64,000 bases of DNA from Thereva unica (lineage: Eukaryota; Arthropoda; Insecta; Diptera; Therevidae): positions 42,186,039 through 42,250,038 of the forward strand of contig OX465282.1 of NCBI GenBank assembly GCA_949987705.1, given 5' to 3'. Below the pieces are notes generated by a model. It ran no database searches, had not been told where the DNA came from, and was given only the letters and a program-made list of their open reading frames with translations. Shown here one piece after another: positions 1 to 12,010 of this stretch (within the stretch, counting starts at the first letter, position 1; every line of letters begins with the position of its first letter). Made by a program: the position numbers and the translations under genes.

Positions 1-957
1 TGACGCCACATAGCTTATTGTGTTCTACCTGTCATATCCTTCCATTTAATACCCATGTCAGAGGGCCGCGGAGCACAATTTCAAAAATCGGGCGCCATTT
101 TGGAACCGCCATCTTGATATTTTTACAAAATGGCCAGATTGCATTGTCACCCAAACTAAACGTGTATGCAAAATTTCAGCTCTATCCGAAACCGGGAAGT
201 GGGTCAAATTTAACTTCCAAGATTTGACGACAAACAGTGCAAGTGTTGGCCGCCATTTTGAATTTGGAATGACGCCACATAGCTTATTGTGTTCTACCTG
301 TCATATCCTTTCATTTGATACCCATGTCAGAGGGCCGCGGAGCACAATTTCAAAAATCGGGCGCCATTTTGGAACCGCCATCATGATATTTTTACAAAAT
401 GGCCAGATTGCATTGTCATCCAAACTAAACGTGTATGCAAAATTTCAGCTCTATCCGAAACCGGGAAGTGGGTCAAATTTAACTTCCAAGATTTGACGAC
501 AAACAGTGTAAGTGTTGTCCGCCATTTTGAATTTGGAATGACGCCACATAGCTTATTGTGTTCTACCTGTCATATCCTTTCATTCGATACCCATTTCAAA
601 GGGCCGCGGAGCACAATTTCATAAATCGGGCGCCATTTTGGAACCGCCATCTTGATATTTTTACAAAATGGCCAGATTGCATTGTTATCCAAACTTAACG
701 TGTATGCAAAATTTCAGCTCTATCCGAAACCGGGAAGTGGGTCAAATTTAACTTCCAAGATTTGACGACAAACAGTGTGAGTAAAATAAAAGCGGGCGCC
801 ATTTTGGAACCGCTATCTTGATATTTTTACAAAATGGCCAGATTGCATTGTCATCCAAACTAAACGTGTATGCAAAATTTCAGCTCTATCCGAAACCGGG
901 AAGTGGGTCAAATTTAACTTCCAAGATTTGACGACAAACAGTGCAAGTTAAATAAAA
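1..957 (+). repeat. Unit 0: 3' monomers of a composite unit
   Basis: The window opens inside a 269-bp monomer. Roughly three full-length monomers are followed by one shortened monomer (about 778-950) in which the stretch between the AGTAAAATAAAAG joint and CGGGCGCCATTTTGG has been lost. It ends with AAGAATTT and an A-run leading into the next palindrome. Confidence 0.85.
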
Positions 958-2900
958 GAATTTAAAAAAATAAATGGTTAAAAAAAATTTTAAAAAAAAT
1001 TCTTTTCATTAACTAAAAAATGTACTGAAAAGTAAAAAATAAAAAATATTTTAAAGAAAGCGTGAAATTTCAATTTTAATGAAAAAGTTAATTAAAAGAA
1101 TGGCGCATTTTTCATCAAAAATTGAAAATATAACTGTAAATCGCGTGAGATTTACAATAACCCTCAAATTTTTGCTTTGTTAATTTCAAATTCTAACAAA
1201 ATTTTTTGATGAAAAATGCGCCATTCTTTTAATTAACTTTTTCATTAAAATTGAAATTTCACGCTTTCTTTAAAATATTTTTTATTTTTTACTTTTCAGT
1301 ACATTTTTTAGTTAATGAAAAGAATTTTTTTTAAAATTTTTTTTTAACCATTTATTTTATTTTCTACTTTTTAGTTTATTATATGTATTCCGCCATTTTA
1401 TGATGGCAATTCTATTAGATTTAAAATTACGTCACACAGTTTACTGTATTCATTTGATACCCATGTCGTGGGCTCGGTGGAACATAATTGCAAAAACGGC
1501 CGCCATCTCGGAACCGTCTTCTTGATTTTTTTACAAAAAGGTCAAATTGCATTTAGTACTTATACATGATGAGTTGAACTCAAGTTGAACCCAAGTCTAA
1601 CTACATGTAAACGGGAGTCGAGTTGGGTTAAGGTTGACTGAACTCGACTCAGCTCTGCTACCTGGGTTTAGTTGAAATTATGCATACGGACATGAGTTCA
1701 GTATTTGAGTAGTTGAATTTAGTTGACAGCAGCATCTCTGTGTTTGTTTGTGATTTTTTGTAACGTGTATTGCTTCTTTATTATCAACTCACCCTTAACT
1801 CAACTATTCATCTCATCATTCATACACATTAACCACCCGAACTACGAGTGTGTGCAAAATTGGAAGTTGATCGGTTATATTTTATACTTTTTAGTCTATT
1901 ATAAGCTTTCCGCAATTTAGTGTTGGCCGCCATTTTGAATTTGGAATGACGCCACATAGCTTATTGTGTTCTACCTGTCATATCCTTTCATTTAATACCC
2001 ATGTCAGAGGGCCGCGGAGCACAATTTCAAAAATCGGGCGCCATTTTGGAACCGCCATCTTGATATTTTTACAAAATGGCCAGATTGCATTGTCATCCAA
2101 ACTAAACGTGTATGCAAAATTTCAGCTCTATCCGAAACCGGGAAGTGGGTCAAATTTAACTTCCAAGATTTGACGACAAACAGTGTAAGTGTTGGCCGCC
2201 ATTTTGAATTTGGAATGACGCCACATAGCTTATTGTGTTCTACCTGTCATATCCTTTCATTTGATACCCATGTCAGAGGGCCGCGGAGCACAATTTCAAA
2301 AATCGGGCGCCATTTTGGAACCGCCATCTTGATATTTTTACAAAATGGCCAGATTGCATTGTCACCCAAACTAAACGTGTATGCAAAATTTCAGCTCTAT
2401 CCGAAACCGGGAAGTGGGTCAAATTTAACTTCCAAGATTTGACGACAAACAGTGCAAGTGTTGGCCGCCATTTTGAATTTAGAATGACGCCACATAGCTT
2501 ATTGTGTTCTACCTGTCATATCCTTTCATTTGATACCCATGTCAGAGGGCCGCGGAGCACAATTTCAAAAATCGGGCGCCATTTTGAAACCGCCATCATG
2601 ATATTTTTACAAAATGGCCAGATTGCATTGTTATCCAAACTAAACGTGTATGCAAAATTTCAGCTCTATCCGAAACCGGGAAGTGGGTCAAATTTAACTT
2701 CCAAGATTTGTCGACAAACAGTGTAAGTAAAATAAAAGCGGGCGCCATTTTGGAACCGCTATCTTGATATTTTTACAAAATGGCCAGATTGCATTGTCAT
2801 CCAAACTAAACGTGTATGCAAAATTTCAGCTCTATCCGAAACCGGGAAGTGGGTCAAATTTAACTTCCAAGATTTGACGACAAACAGTGCAAGTTAAATA
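958..2900 (+). repeat. Unit 1 of the composite repeat
   Basis: Palindrome about 968-1358, core about 1359-1919, then three full monomers and a short one to about 2900. The core carries a divergent monomer split by a GAGTTGAACTC-rich insert (about 1555-1835). The unit is complete and can serve as the reference copy. Confidence 0.85.
968..1358. repeat. Palindrome P1 (loop orientation N)
   Basis: Arms run from AAATAAATGGTTAAAA inward to TTTTTCATCAAAAA and back out to TTAACCATTTATTT. The ~81-bp non-palindromic loop (about 1122-1202) reads TTGAAAATATAACTG first, called orientation N here. The arms contain runs of A and T and could extrude as a cruciform. Confidence 0.9.
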
Positions 2901-5640
2901 AAAGAATTTAAAAATAAATGGTTAAAAATTTTTTTTAAAAAAAATTCTTTTCATTAACTAAAAAATGTACTGAAAAGTAAAAAATAAAAAATATTTTAAA
3001 GAAAGCGTGAAATTTCAATTTTAATGAAAAAGTTAATTAAAAGAATGGCACATTTTTCATCAAAAATTGAAAATATAACTGTAAATCGCGTGAGATTTAC
3101 AATAACCCTCAATTTTTTGCTTTGTTAATTTCAAATTCTAACAAAATTTTTTGATGAAAAATGCGCCATTCTTTTAATTAACGTTTTCATTAAAATTGAA
3201 ATTTCACGCTTTCTTTAAAATATTTTTTATTTTTTACTTTTCAGTACATTTTTTAGTTAATGAAAAGAATTTTTTTTAAAAAAATTTTTTAACCATTTAT
3301 TTTATTTTCTACTTTTTAGTTTATTATATGTATTCCGCCATTTTATGATGGCAATTCTATTAGATTTAAAAGTACGTCACACAGTTTACTGTATTTATTT
3401 GATACCCATGTCGTGGGCTCGGTGGAACATAATTGCAAAAACGGCCGCCATCTCGGAACCGTCTTCTTGATTTTTTTACAAAAAGGTCAGATTGCATTTA
3501 GTACTTATACATGATGAGTTGAACTCAAGTTGAACCCAAGTCTAACTACATGTAAACGGGAGTCGAGTTGGGTTAAGGTTGACTGAACTCGACTCAGCTC
3601 TGCTACCTGGGTTTAGTTGAAATTATGCATACGGACATGAGTTCAGTATTTGAAGTTGAATTTAGTTGACAGCAGCATCTCTTTGTTTGTTTGTGATTTT
3701 TTGTAACGTGTATTGCTTCTTTATTATCAACTCACCCTTAACACAACTATTCATCTCATCATTCATACACATTAACCACCCGAACTACGAGTGTGTGCAA
3801 AATTGGAAGTTCATCGGTTATATTTTCTACTTTTTAGTCTATTATAAGCTTTCCGCAATTTAGTGTTGGCCGCCATTTTGAATTTGGAATGACGCCACAT
3901 AGCTTGTCATATCCTTTCATTTGATACCCATGTCAGAGGGCCGCGGAGCACAATTTCAAAAATCGGGTGCCATTTTGGAACCGCTATCTTGATATTTTCA
4001 CAAAATGGCCAGATTGCATTGTCATCCGAACTAAACGTGTATGCAAAATTTCAGCTCTATTCGAAACCGGGAAGTGGGTCAAATTTAACTTCCAAGATTT
4101 GACGGCAAACAGTGTAAGTGTTGGCCGCCATTTTGAATTTGGAATGACGCCACATAGCTTATTGTGTTCTACCTGTCATATCCTTTCATTTTATACCCAT
4201 GTCAGAGGGCCGCGGAGCACAATTTCAAAAATCGGGCGCCATTTTGGAACCGCCAACTTGATATTTTTACAAAATGGCCAGATTGCATTGTCATCCAAAC
4301 TAAACGTGTATGCAAAATTTCAGCTCTATCCGAAACCGGGAAGTGGGTCAAATTTAACTTCCAAGATTTGACGACAAACAGTGTAAGTGTTGGCCGCCAT
4401 TTTGAATTTGGAATGACGCCACATAGCTTATTGTGTTCTACCTGTCATATCTTTTCATTTGATACCCATGTCAGAGGGCCGCGGAGGACAATTTAAAAAT
4501 CGGGCGCCATTTTGGAAGCGCCATCTTGATATTTTTACAAAATGGCCAGATTGCATTGTCACCCAAACTAAACGTGTATGGAAAATTTCAGCTCTATCCG
4601 AAACCGGGAAGTGGGTCAAATTTAACTTCCAAGATTTGACGACAAACAGTGTAAGTGTTGGCCTCCATTTTGAATTTGGAATGACGCCACATAGCTTATT
4701 GTGTTCTACCTGTCATATCCTTTCATTTGATACCCATGTCAGAGGGCCGCTGAGCACAATTTCAAAAATCGGGCGCCATTTTGGAACCGCCATCTTGATA
4801 TTTTTACAAAATGGCCAGATTGCATTGTCATCCAAACTAAACGTGTATGCAAAATTTCAGCTCTATCCGAAACCGGAAAGTGGGTCAAATTTAACTTCCA
4901 AGATTCGACGACAAACAGTGTAAGTGTTGGCCGCCATTTTGAATTTGAAATGACGCCACATAGCTTATTGTGTTCTACCTGTCATATCCTTTCATTTGAT
5001 ACCCATGTCAGAGGGCCGCGGAGTACAATTTCAAAAATCGGGCGCCATTTTGGAACCGCCATCTTGATATTTTCACAAAATGGCCAGATTGCATTGTCAT
5101 CCAAACTAAACGTGTATGCAAAATTTCAGCTCTATCCGAAACCGGGAAGTGGGTCAAATTTAACTTCCAAGATTTGACGACAAACAGTGTAAGTTAAATA
5201 GAATCGGGCGCCATTTTGGAACCGCCATCTTGATATTTTTACAAAATGGCCAGATTGCATTGTCATCCAAACTAAACGTGTATGCAAAATTTCAGCTCTA
5301 TCCGAAACCGGGAAGTGGGTCAAATTTAACTTCCAAGATTTGACGACAAACGGTGTAAGTATTGGCCGCCATTTTGAATTTGGAATGACGCCACATAGCT
5401 TATTGTGTTCCACCTGTCATATCCTTTCATTTGATACCCATGTCAGAGGGCCGCGGAGCACAATTTCAAAAATCGGGCGCCATTTTGGAACCGCCATCTT
5501 GATATTTTTACAAAATGGCCAGATTGCATTGTCATCCAAACTAAACGTGTATGCAAAATTTCAGCCCTATCCGAAACCGGGAAGTGGGTCAAATTTAACT
5601 TCCCAGATTTGACGACAGTGTAAGTTAAATAAAAGAATTT
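2901..5640 (+). repeat. Unit 2 of the composite repeat, longest monomer run
   Basis: Palindrome 2911-3304, core 3305-3862, then about six full monomers and one short one. The first monomer (about 3863-4110) lacks 15 bp around TTGTGTTCTACCTG. Monomers differ by scattered substitutions, so the array is not a recent collapse or assembly copy of a single monomer. Confidence 0.85.
2911..3304. repeat. Palindrome P2 (loop N)
   Basis: Same arms as P1. The loop reads TTGAAAATATAACTG directly after TTCATCAAAAA, orientation N. A few arm mismatches (for example GGCACATTTTTC against GGCGCATTTTTC) show that the arms are not kept identical. Confidence 0.88.
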
Positions 5641-7289
5641 AAAAATTAAAAAAAATAAATGGTTAAAAACAATTTTTAAAAAAAATTCTTTTCATTAACT
5701 AAAAAATGTACTGAAAAGTAAAAAATAAAAAATATTTTAAAGAAAGCGTGAAATTTCAATTTTAATGAAAAAGTTAATTAAAAGAATGGCGCATTTTTCA
5801 TCAAAAATTTTTATTAGAATTTGAAATTAACAAAGCAAAAAATTGAGGGTTATTGTAAATCTCACGCGATTTACAGTTATATTTTCAATTTTTGATGAAA
5901 AATGCGCCATTCTTTTAATTAACTTTTTCATTAAAATTGAAATTTCACGCTTTCTTTAAAATATTTTTTATTTTTTACTTTTCAGTACATTTTTTAGTTA
6001 ATGAAAAGAATTTGTTTAAAAAAATTTTTTTTAACCATTTATTTTATTTTCTACTTTTTAGTTTATTATATGTATTCCGCCATTTTATGATGGCAATTCT
6101 ATTAGATTTAAAATTACGTCACACAGTTTACTGTATTCATTTGATACCCATGTCGTGGGCTCGGTGGAACATAATTGCAAAAACGGAACCGTCTTCTTGA
6201 TTTTTTTACAAAAAGGTCAGATTGCATTTAGTACTTATACATGATGAGTTGAACTCAAGTTGAACCCAAGTCTAACTACATGTAAACGGGAGTCGAGTTG
6301 GGTTAAGGTTGACTGAACTCGACTCAGCTCTGCTACCTGGGTTTAGTTGAAATTATGCATACGGACATGAGTTCAGTATTTGAGTAGTTGAATTTAGTTG
6401 ACAGCAGCATCTCTGTGTTTGTTTGTGATTTTTTGTAACGTGTATTGCTTCTTTATTATCAACTCACCCTTAACTCAACTATTCATCTCATCATTCATAC
6501 ACATTAACCACCCGAACTACGAGTGTGTGCACAATTGGAAGTTGATGTAGGCTGTAGATTTGACGACAAACAGTGTAAGTGTTGGCCGCCATTTTGAATT
6601 TGGAATGACGCCACATAGCTTATTGTGTTCTACCTGTCATATCCTTTCATTTGATACCCATGTCAGAGGGCCGCGGAGCACAACTTCAAAAATCGGGCGC
6701 CATTTTGGAACCGCCATCTTGATATTTTTACAAAATGGCCAGATTGCATTGTCATCCAAACTAAACTTGTATGCAAAATTTCAGCTCTATCCGAAACCGG
6801 GAAGTGGGTCAAATTTAACTTCCAAGATTTGACGACAAACAGTGGAAGTGATGGCCGCCATTTTGAATTTGGAATGACGCCACATAGCTTATTGTGTTCT
6901 ACCTGTCATACCCTTTCATTTGATACCCATGTCAGAGGGCCGCGGAGAACAATTTCAAAAATCGGGCGCCATTTTGGAACCGCCTTCTTGATATTTTTAC
7001 AAAATGGCCAGATTGCATTGTCATCCAAACTAAACGTGTATGCAAAATTTCAGCTCTATCCGAAACCGGGAAGTGGGTCAAATTTAACTTCCAAGGTTTG
7101 ACGACAAACAGTGTAAGTTAAATAAATAAGCGCCATTTTGGAACCGCCATCTTGATATTTTTACAAAATGGCCAGATTGTATTGTCATCCAAACTAAACG
7201 TGTATGCAAAATTTCAGCTCTATCCGAAACCGGGAAGTGGGTCAAATTTAACTTCCAAGATTTGACGACAAACAGTGTAAGTTAAATAA
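5641..7289 (+). repeat. Unit 3 with shortened core
   Basis: Palindrome 5653-6046, core 6047-6556, monomers to 7289. The core ends at an unusual joint, GAAGTTGATGTAGGCTGTAG, which skips the usual CGGTTATATTTTCTACTTTTTAG stretch and enters a monomer directly. The same joint occurs in unit 6 (near 9430), so these two units share a recent ancestor. About 13 bp (GCCGCCATCTCG) near 6186 are also missing. Confidence 0.85.
5653..6046. repeat. Palindrome P3 (loop inverted)
   Basis: The arms are in the same position as in P1, but the loop reads TTATTAGAATTTGAAATTAAC first and TTATATTTTCAA last. That is the reverse complement of the P1/P2 loop while the flanking core keeps its orientation. Confidence 0.88.
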
Positions 7290-7688
7290 AAGAATTTAAA
7301 TTAACAAAGCAAAAAATTGAGGGTTCTTGTAAATCTCACGCGATTTACAGTTATATTTTCAATTTTTGATGAAAAATGCGCCATTCTTTTAATTAACTTT
7401 TTCATTAAAATTGAAATTTCACGCTTTCTTTAAAATATTTTTTATTTTTTACTTTACAGTACATTTTTTAGTTAATGAAAAGAATTTTCTTTAAAAAATT
7501 TTTTTAACCATTTATTTTATTTTCTACTTTTTAGTTTATTATATGTATTCCGCCATTTTATGATGGCAATTCTATTAGATTTAAAATTACGTCACACAGC
7601 TTACTGTATTCATTTGATACACATGTCGTGGGCTCGGTGGAACATAATTGCAAAAACGGCCGCCATCTCGGAACCGTCTTCTTGATTT
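7290..7688 (+). repeat. Unit 4: left arm deleted, core truncated
   Basis: The preceding AAGAATTT runs straight into AAATTAACAAAGC, which is loop sequence (orientation inverted). The whole left arm is therefore missing, joined through the shared AATTT. The right arm (to about 7519) and about 165 bp of core follow. The core stops at CTTCTTGATTTTT, where the array turns to the minus strand. The loop carries the variant GGTTCTTG, shared with unit 8. Confidence 0.8.
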
Positions 7689-9096
7689 TTAAATTCTTTT
7701 ATTTAACTTGCACTGTTTGTCGTCAAATCTTGGAAGTTAAATTTGACCCACTTCCCGGTTTCGGATAGAGCTGAAATTTTGCATACACGTTTAGTTTGGA
7801 TGACAATGCAATCTGGCCATTTTGTAAAAATATCAAGATAGCGGTTCCAAAATGGCGCCCGCTTTTATTTTACTTACACTGTTTGTCGTCAAATCTTGGA
7901 AGTTAAATTTGACCCACTTCCCGGTTTCGGATAGAGCTGAAATTTTGCATGCGCGTTTAGTTTGGATAACAATGCAATCTGGCCATTTTGTAAAAATATC
8001 AAGATGGCGGTTCCAAAATGGCGCCCGATTTTTGAAATTGTGCTCCGCGGCCCTTTGAAATGGGTATTAAATGAAAGGATATGACAGGTAGAACACAATA
8101 AGCTATGTGGCGTCATTCCAAATTCAAAATGGCGGCCAACACTAAATTGCGGAAAGCTTATAATAGACTAAAAAGTAGAAAATATAACCGATCAACTTCC
8201 AATTTTGCACACACTCGTAATTCGGGTGGTTAATGTGTATGAATGATGAGATGAATAGTTGAGTTAAGGGTGAGTTGATAATAAAGAAGCAATACACATT
8301 ACAAAAAATCACAAACAAACACAGAGATGCTGCTGTCAACTAAATTCAACTACTCAAATACTGAACTCATGTCCGTATGCATAATTTCAACTAAACCCAG
8401 GTAGCAAGCTGAGTCGAGTTCAGTCAACCTTAACCCAACTCGACTCCCGTTTACATGTAGTTAGACTTGGGTTCAACTTGAGTTCAACTCATCATGTATA
8501 AGTACTAAATGCAATTTGACCTTTTTGTAAAAAAATCAAGAAGACGGTTCCGAGATGGCGGCCGTTTTTGCAATTATGTTCCACCGAGCCCACGACATGG
8601 GTATCAAATGAATACAGTAAACTGTGTGACGTAATTTTAAATCTAATAGAATTGCCATCATAAAATGGCGGAATACATATAATAAACTAAAAAGTAGAAA
8701 ATAAAATAAATGGTTAAAAAAATTTTTTAAAAAAAATTCTTTTCGTTAACTAAAAAATGTACTGAAAAGTAAAAAATAAAAAATATTTTAAAGAAAGCGT
8801 GAAATTTCAATTTTAATGAAAAAGTTAATTAAAAGAATGGCGCATTTTTCATCAAAAAATTTTGTTAGAATTTGAAATTAACAAAGCAAAAAATTGAGGG
8901 TTATTGTAAATCTCACGCGATTTACAGTTATATTTTCAATTTTTGATGAAAAATGCGCCATTCTTTTAATTAACTTTTTCATTAAAATTGAAATTTCACG
9001 CTTTCTTTAAAATATTTTTTATTTTTTACTTTTCAGTACATTTTTTAGTTAATGAAAAGAATTTTTTTTAAAAAATTTTTTTAACCATTTATTTTA
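7689..9096 (-). repeat. Unit 5: inverted unit inside the array
   Basis: Read on the minus strand this is palindrome, core (8147-8705) and monomers (7689-8146). It meets unit 4 head to head at 7688, with the unit end AAATTCTTTTATTTAAC. Its palindrome (8706-9096) is shared with the plus-strand unit 6 on the other side, so orientation changes back inside the palindrome. Confidence 0.82.
8706..9096. repeat. Palindrome P5 at an orientation switch
   Basis: Full arms, with minus-strand core on the left and plus-strand core on the right. On the plus strand the loop reads TTGTTAGAATTTG first. Because the arms are symmetrical, recombination between them or between two palindromes could flip a neighbouring segment without leaving any other scar. 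Confidence 0.85.
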
Positions 9097-10190
9097 TTTT
9101 ACAAAAAGGTCAGATTGCATTTAGTACTTATACATGATGAGTTGAACTCAAGTTGACCCAAGTCTAACTACACGTAAACGGTAGTCGAGTTGGGTTAAGG
9201 TTGACTGAACTCGACTCAGCTCTGCTACCTGGGTTTAGTTGAAATTATGCATACGGACATGAGTTCAGTATTTGAGTAGTTGAATTTAGTTGACAGCAGC
9301 ATCTCTGTGTTTGTTTGTGATTTTTTGTAACGTGTATTGCTTCTTTATTATCAACTCACCCTTAACTCAACTATTCACCTCATCATTCATACACATTAAC
9401 CACCCGAACTACGAGTGTGTGCACAATTGGAAGTTGATGTAGGCTGTAGATTTGACGACAAACAGTGTAAGTGTTGGCCGCCATTTTGAATTTGGAATGA
9501 CGCCACATAGCTTATTGTGTTTTACCTGTCATATCCTTTCATTTGATACCCATGTCAGAGGGCCGCGGAGCACAATTTCAAAAATCGGGCGCCATTTTGG
9601 AACCGCCATCTTGATTTTTTTACAAAATGGCCAGATTGCATTGTCATCCAAACTAAACTTGTATGCAAAATTTCAGCTCTATCCGAAACCGGGAACTGGG
9701 TCAAATTTAACTTCCAAGATTTGACGACAAACAGTGTGAGTGATGGCCGCCATTTTGAATTTGGAATGACGACACATACCTTATTGTGTTCTACCTGTCA
9801 TACCCTTTCATTTGATACCCATGTCAGAGGGCCGCGGAGCACAATTTCAAAAATCGGGCGCTATTTTGGAACCGCCATCTTGATATTTTTACAAAATGGC
9901 CAGATTGCATTGTCATCCAAACTAAACGTATATGCAAAATTTCAGCTCTATCCGAAACCGGGAAGTGGGTCAAATTTAACTTCCCAGATTTGACGACAAA
10001 CAGTGTAAGTAAAATAAAAGCGGGCGCCATTTTGGAACCGCTATCTTGATATTTTTACAAAATGGCCAGATTGCATTGTCATCCAAACTAAACGTATATG
10101 CAAAATTTCAGCTCTATCCGAAACCGGGAAGTGGGTCAAATTTAACTTCCCAGATTTGACGACAAACAGTGTAAGTTAAATAAAAGAATT
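9097..10190 (+). repeat. Unit 6: core lacking its first ~200 bp
   Basis: The right arm of P5 (ATTTTATTTT) jumps to ACAAAAAGGTCAGATTGC, so the first part of the core is deleted. The core then continues to the GATGTAGGCTGTAG joint shared with unit 3 and into two full monomers and a short one. It carries the CTCAAGTTGACCC and ACACGTAAACGGTAG variants also seen in unit 8. Confidence 0.8.
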
Positions 10191-12010
10191 TAAAAAATAA
10201 ATGGTTAAAAAAATTTTTAAAAAAAATTCTTTTCATTAACTAAAAAATGTACTGAAAAGTAAAAAATAAAAAATATTTTAAAGAAAGCGTGAAATTTCAA
10301 TTTTAATGAAAAAGTTAATTAAAAGAATGGCGCATTTTTCATCAAAAAATTTTGTTAGAATTTGAAATTAACAAAGCAAAAAATTGAGGGTTATTGTAAA
10401 TCTCACGCGATTTACAGTTATATTTTCAATTTTTGATGAAAAATGCGCCATTCTTTTAATTAACTTTTTCATTAAAATTGACATTTCACGCTTTCTTTAA
10501 AATATTTTTTATTTTTTACTTTTCAGTACATTTTTTAGTTAATGAAAAGAATTTTTTTTTAAAAAATTTTTTTAACCATTTATTTTATTTTCTACTTTTT
10601 AGTTTATTATATGTATTCCGCCATTTTATGATCGCAATTCTATTAGATTTAAAATTACGTCACACAGTTTACTGTATTCATTTGATACGCATGTCGTGGG
10701 CTCGCTGGAACATAATTGCAAAAACGGCCGCCATCTCGGAACCGTCTTCTTGATTTTTTTACAAAAAGGTCAGATTGCATTTAGTACTTATACATGATGA
10801 GTTGAACTCAAGTTGAACCCAAGTCTAACTACATGTAAACGGGAGTCGAGTTGGGTTAAGTTTGACTGAACTCGACTCAGCTCTGCTACCTGGGTTTAGT
10901 TGAAATTATGCATACGGACATGAGTTCAGTATTTGAGTAGTTGAATTTAGTTGACAGCAGCATCTCTGTGTTTGTTTGTGATTTTTTGTAACGTGTATTG
11001 CTTCTTTATTATCAACTCACCCTTAACTCAACTATTCATCTCATCATTCATACACATTAACCACCCGAACTACAAGTGTGTTCAAAATTGGAAGTTGATC
11101 GGTTATATTTTCTACTTTTTAGTCTATTATAAGCTTTCCGCCATTTTGAATTGGGAATGACGCCACATAGCTTATTGTGTTCTACCTGTCATATCCTTTC
11201 ATTTGATACCCATGTCAGAGGGCCGCGGAGCACAATTTCAAAAATCGGGCGCCATTTTGGAACCGCCATCTTGATATTTTTACAACATGGCCAGATTGCA
11301 TTGTCATCCAAACTAAACGTGTATGCAAAATTTCAGCTCTATCCGAAACCGGGAAGTGGGTCAAATTTAACTTCCAAGATTTGACGACAAACAGTGGCAC
11401 AATTTCAAAAATCGGGCGCCATTTTGGAACCGCCATCTTGATATTTTTACAAAATGGCCAGATTGAATTGTCATCCAAACTAAACGTGTATGCAAAATTT
11501 CAGCTCTATGCGAAACCGGGAAGTGGGTCAAATGTAACTTCCAAGATTTGACGACAAACAGTGTAAGTGATGGCTGCCATTTTGAATCTGGATTGACGCC
11601 ACATAGCTTATTGTGTTCTACCTGTCATACCCTTTCATTTGATACCCATGTCAGGGGGCCGCGGAGCACAATTTCAAAAATCGGGCGCCATTTTGGAACC
11701 GCCATCTTGATATTTTTACAAAATGGCCAGATTGCATTGTCATCCAAACTAAACGTGTATGCAAAATTTCAGCTCTATCCGAAACCGGGAAGTGGGTCAA
11801 ATTTAACTTCCAAGATTTGACGACAAACAGTGTAAGTTAAATAAATAAGCACCATTTTGGAACCGCCATCTTGATATTTTTACAAAATGGCCAGATTGTA
11901 TTGTCATCCAAACTAAACGTGTATGCAAAATTTCAGCCCTCTCCGAAACCGGGAAGTGGGTCAAATTTAACTTCCAAGATTTGACGACAAACAGTGTAAG
12001 TTAAATAAAA
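10191..12010 (+). repeat. Unit 7 of the composite repeat
   Basis: Palindrome 10195-10585, core about 10586-11140, monomers to about 12010. An irregular short monomer begins at 11397, where GACAAACAGTG joins GCACAATTTC directly. A further short monomer (about 11840-11997) precedes the unit end. Confidence 0.82.
10195..10585. repeat. Palindrome P6 (loop inverted)
   Basis: Complete arms. The loop reads TTGTTAGAATTTGAAATTAAC first, inverted relative to the plus-strand core that follows. Confidence 0.87.
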
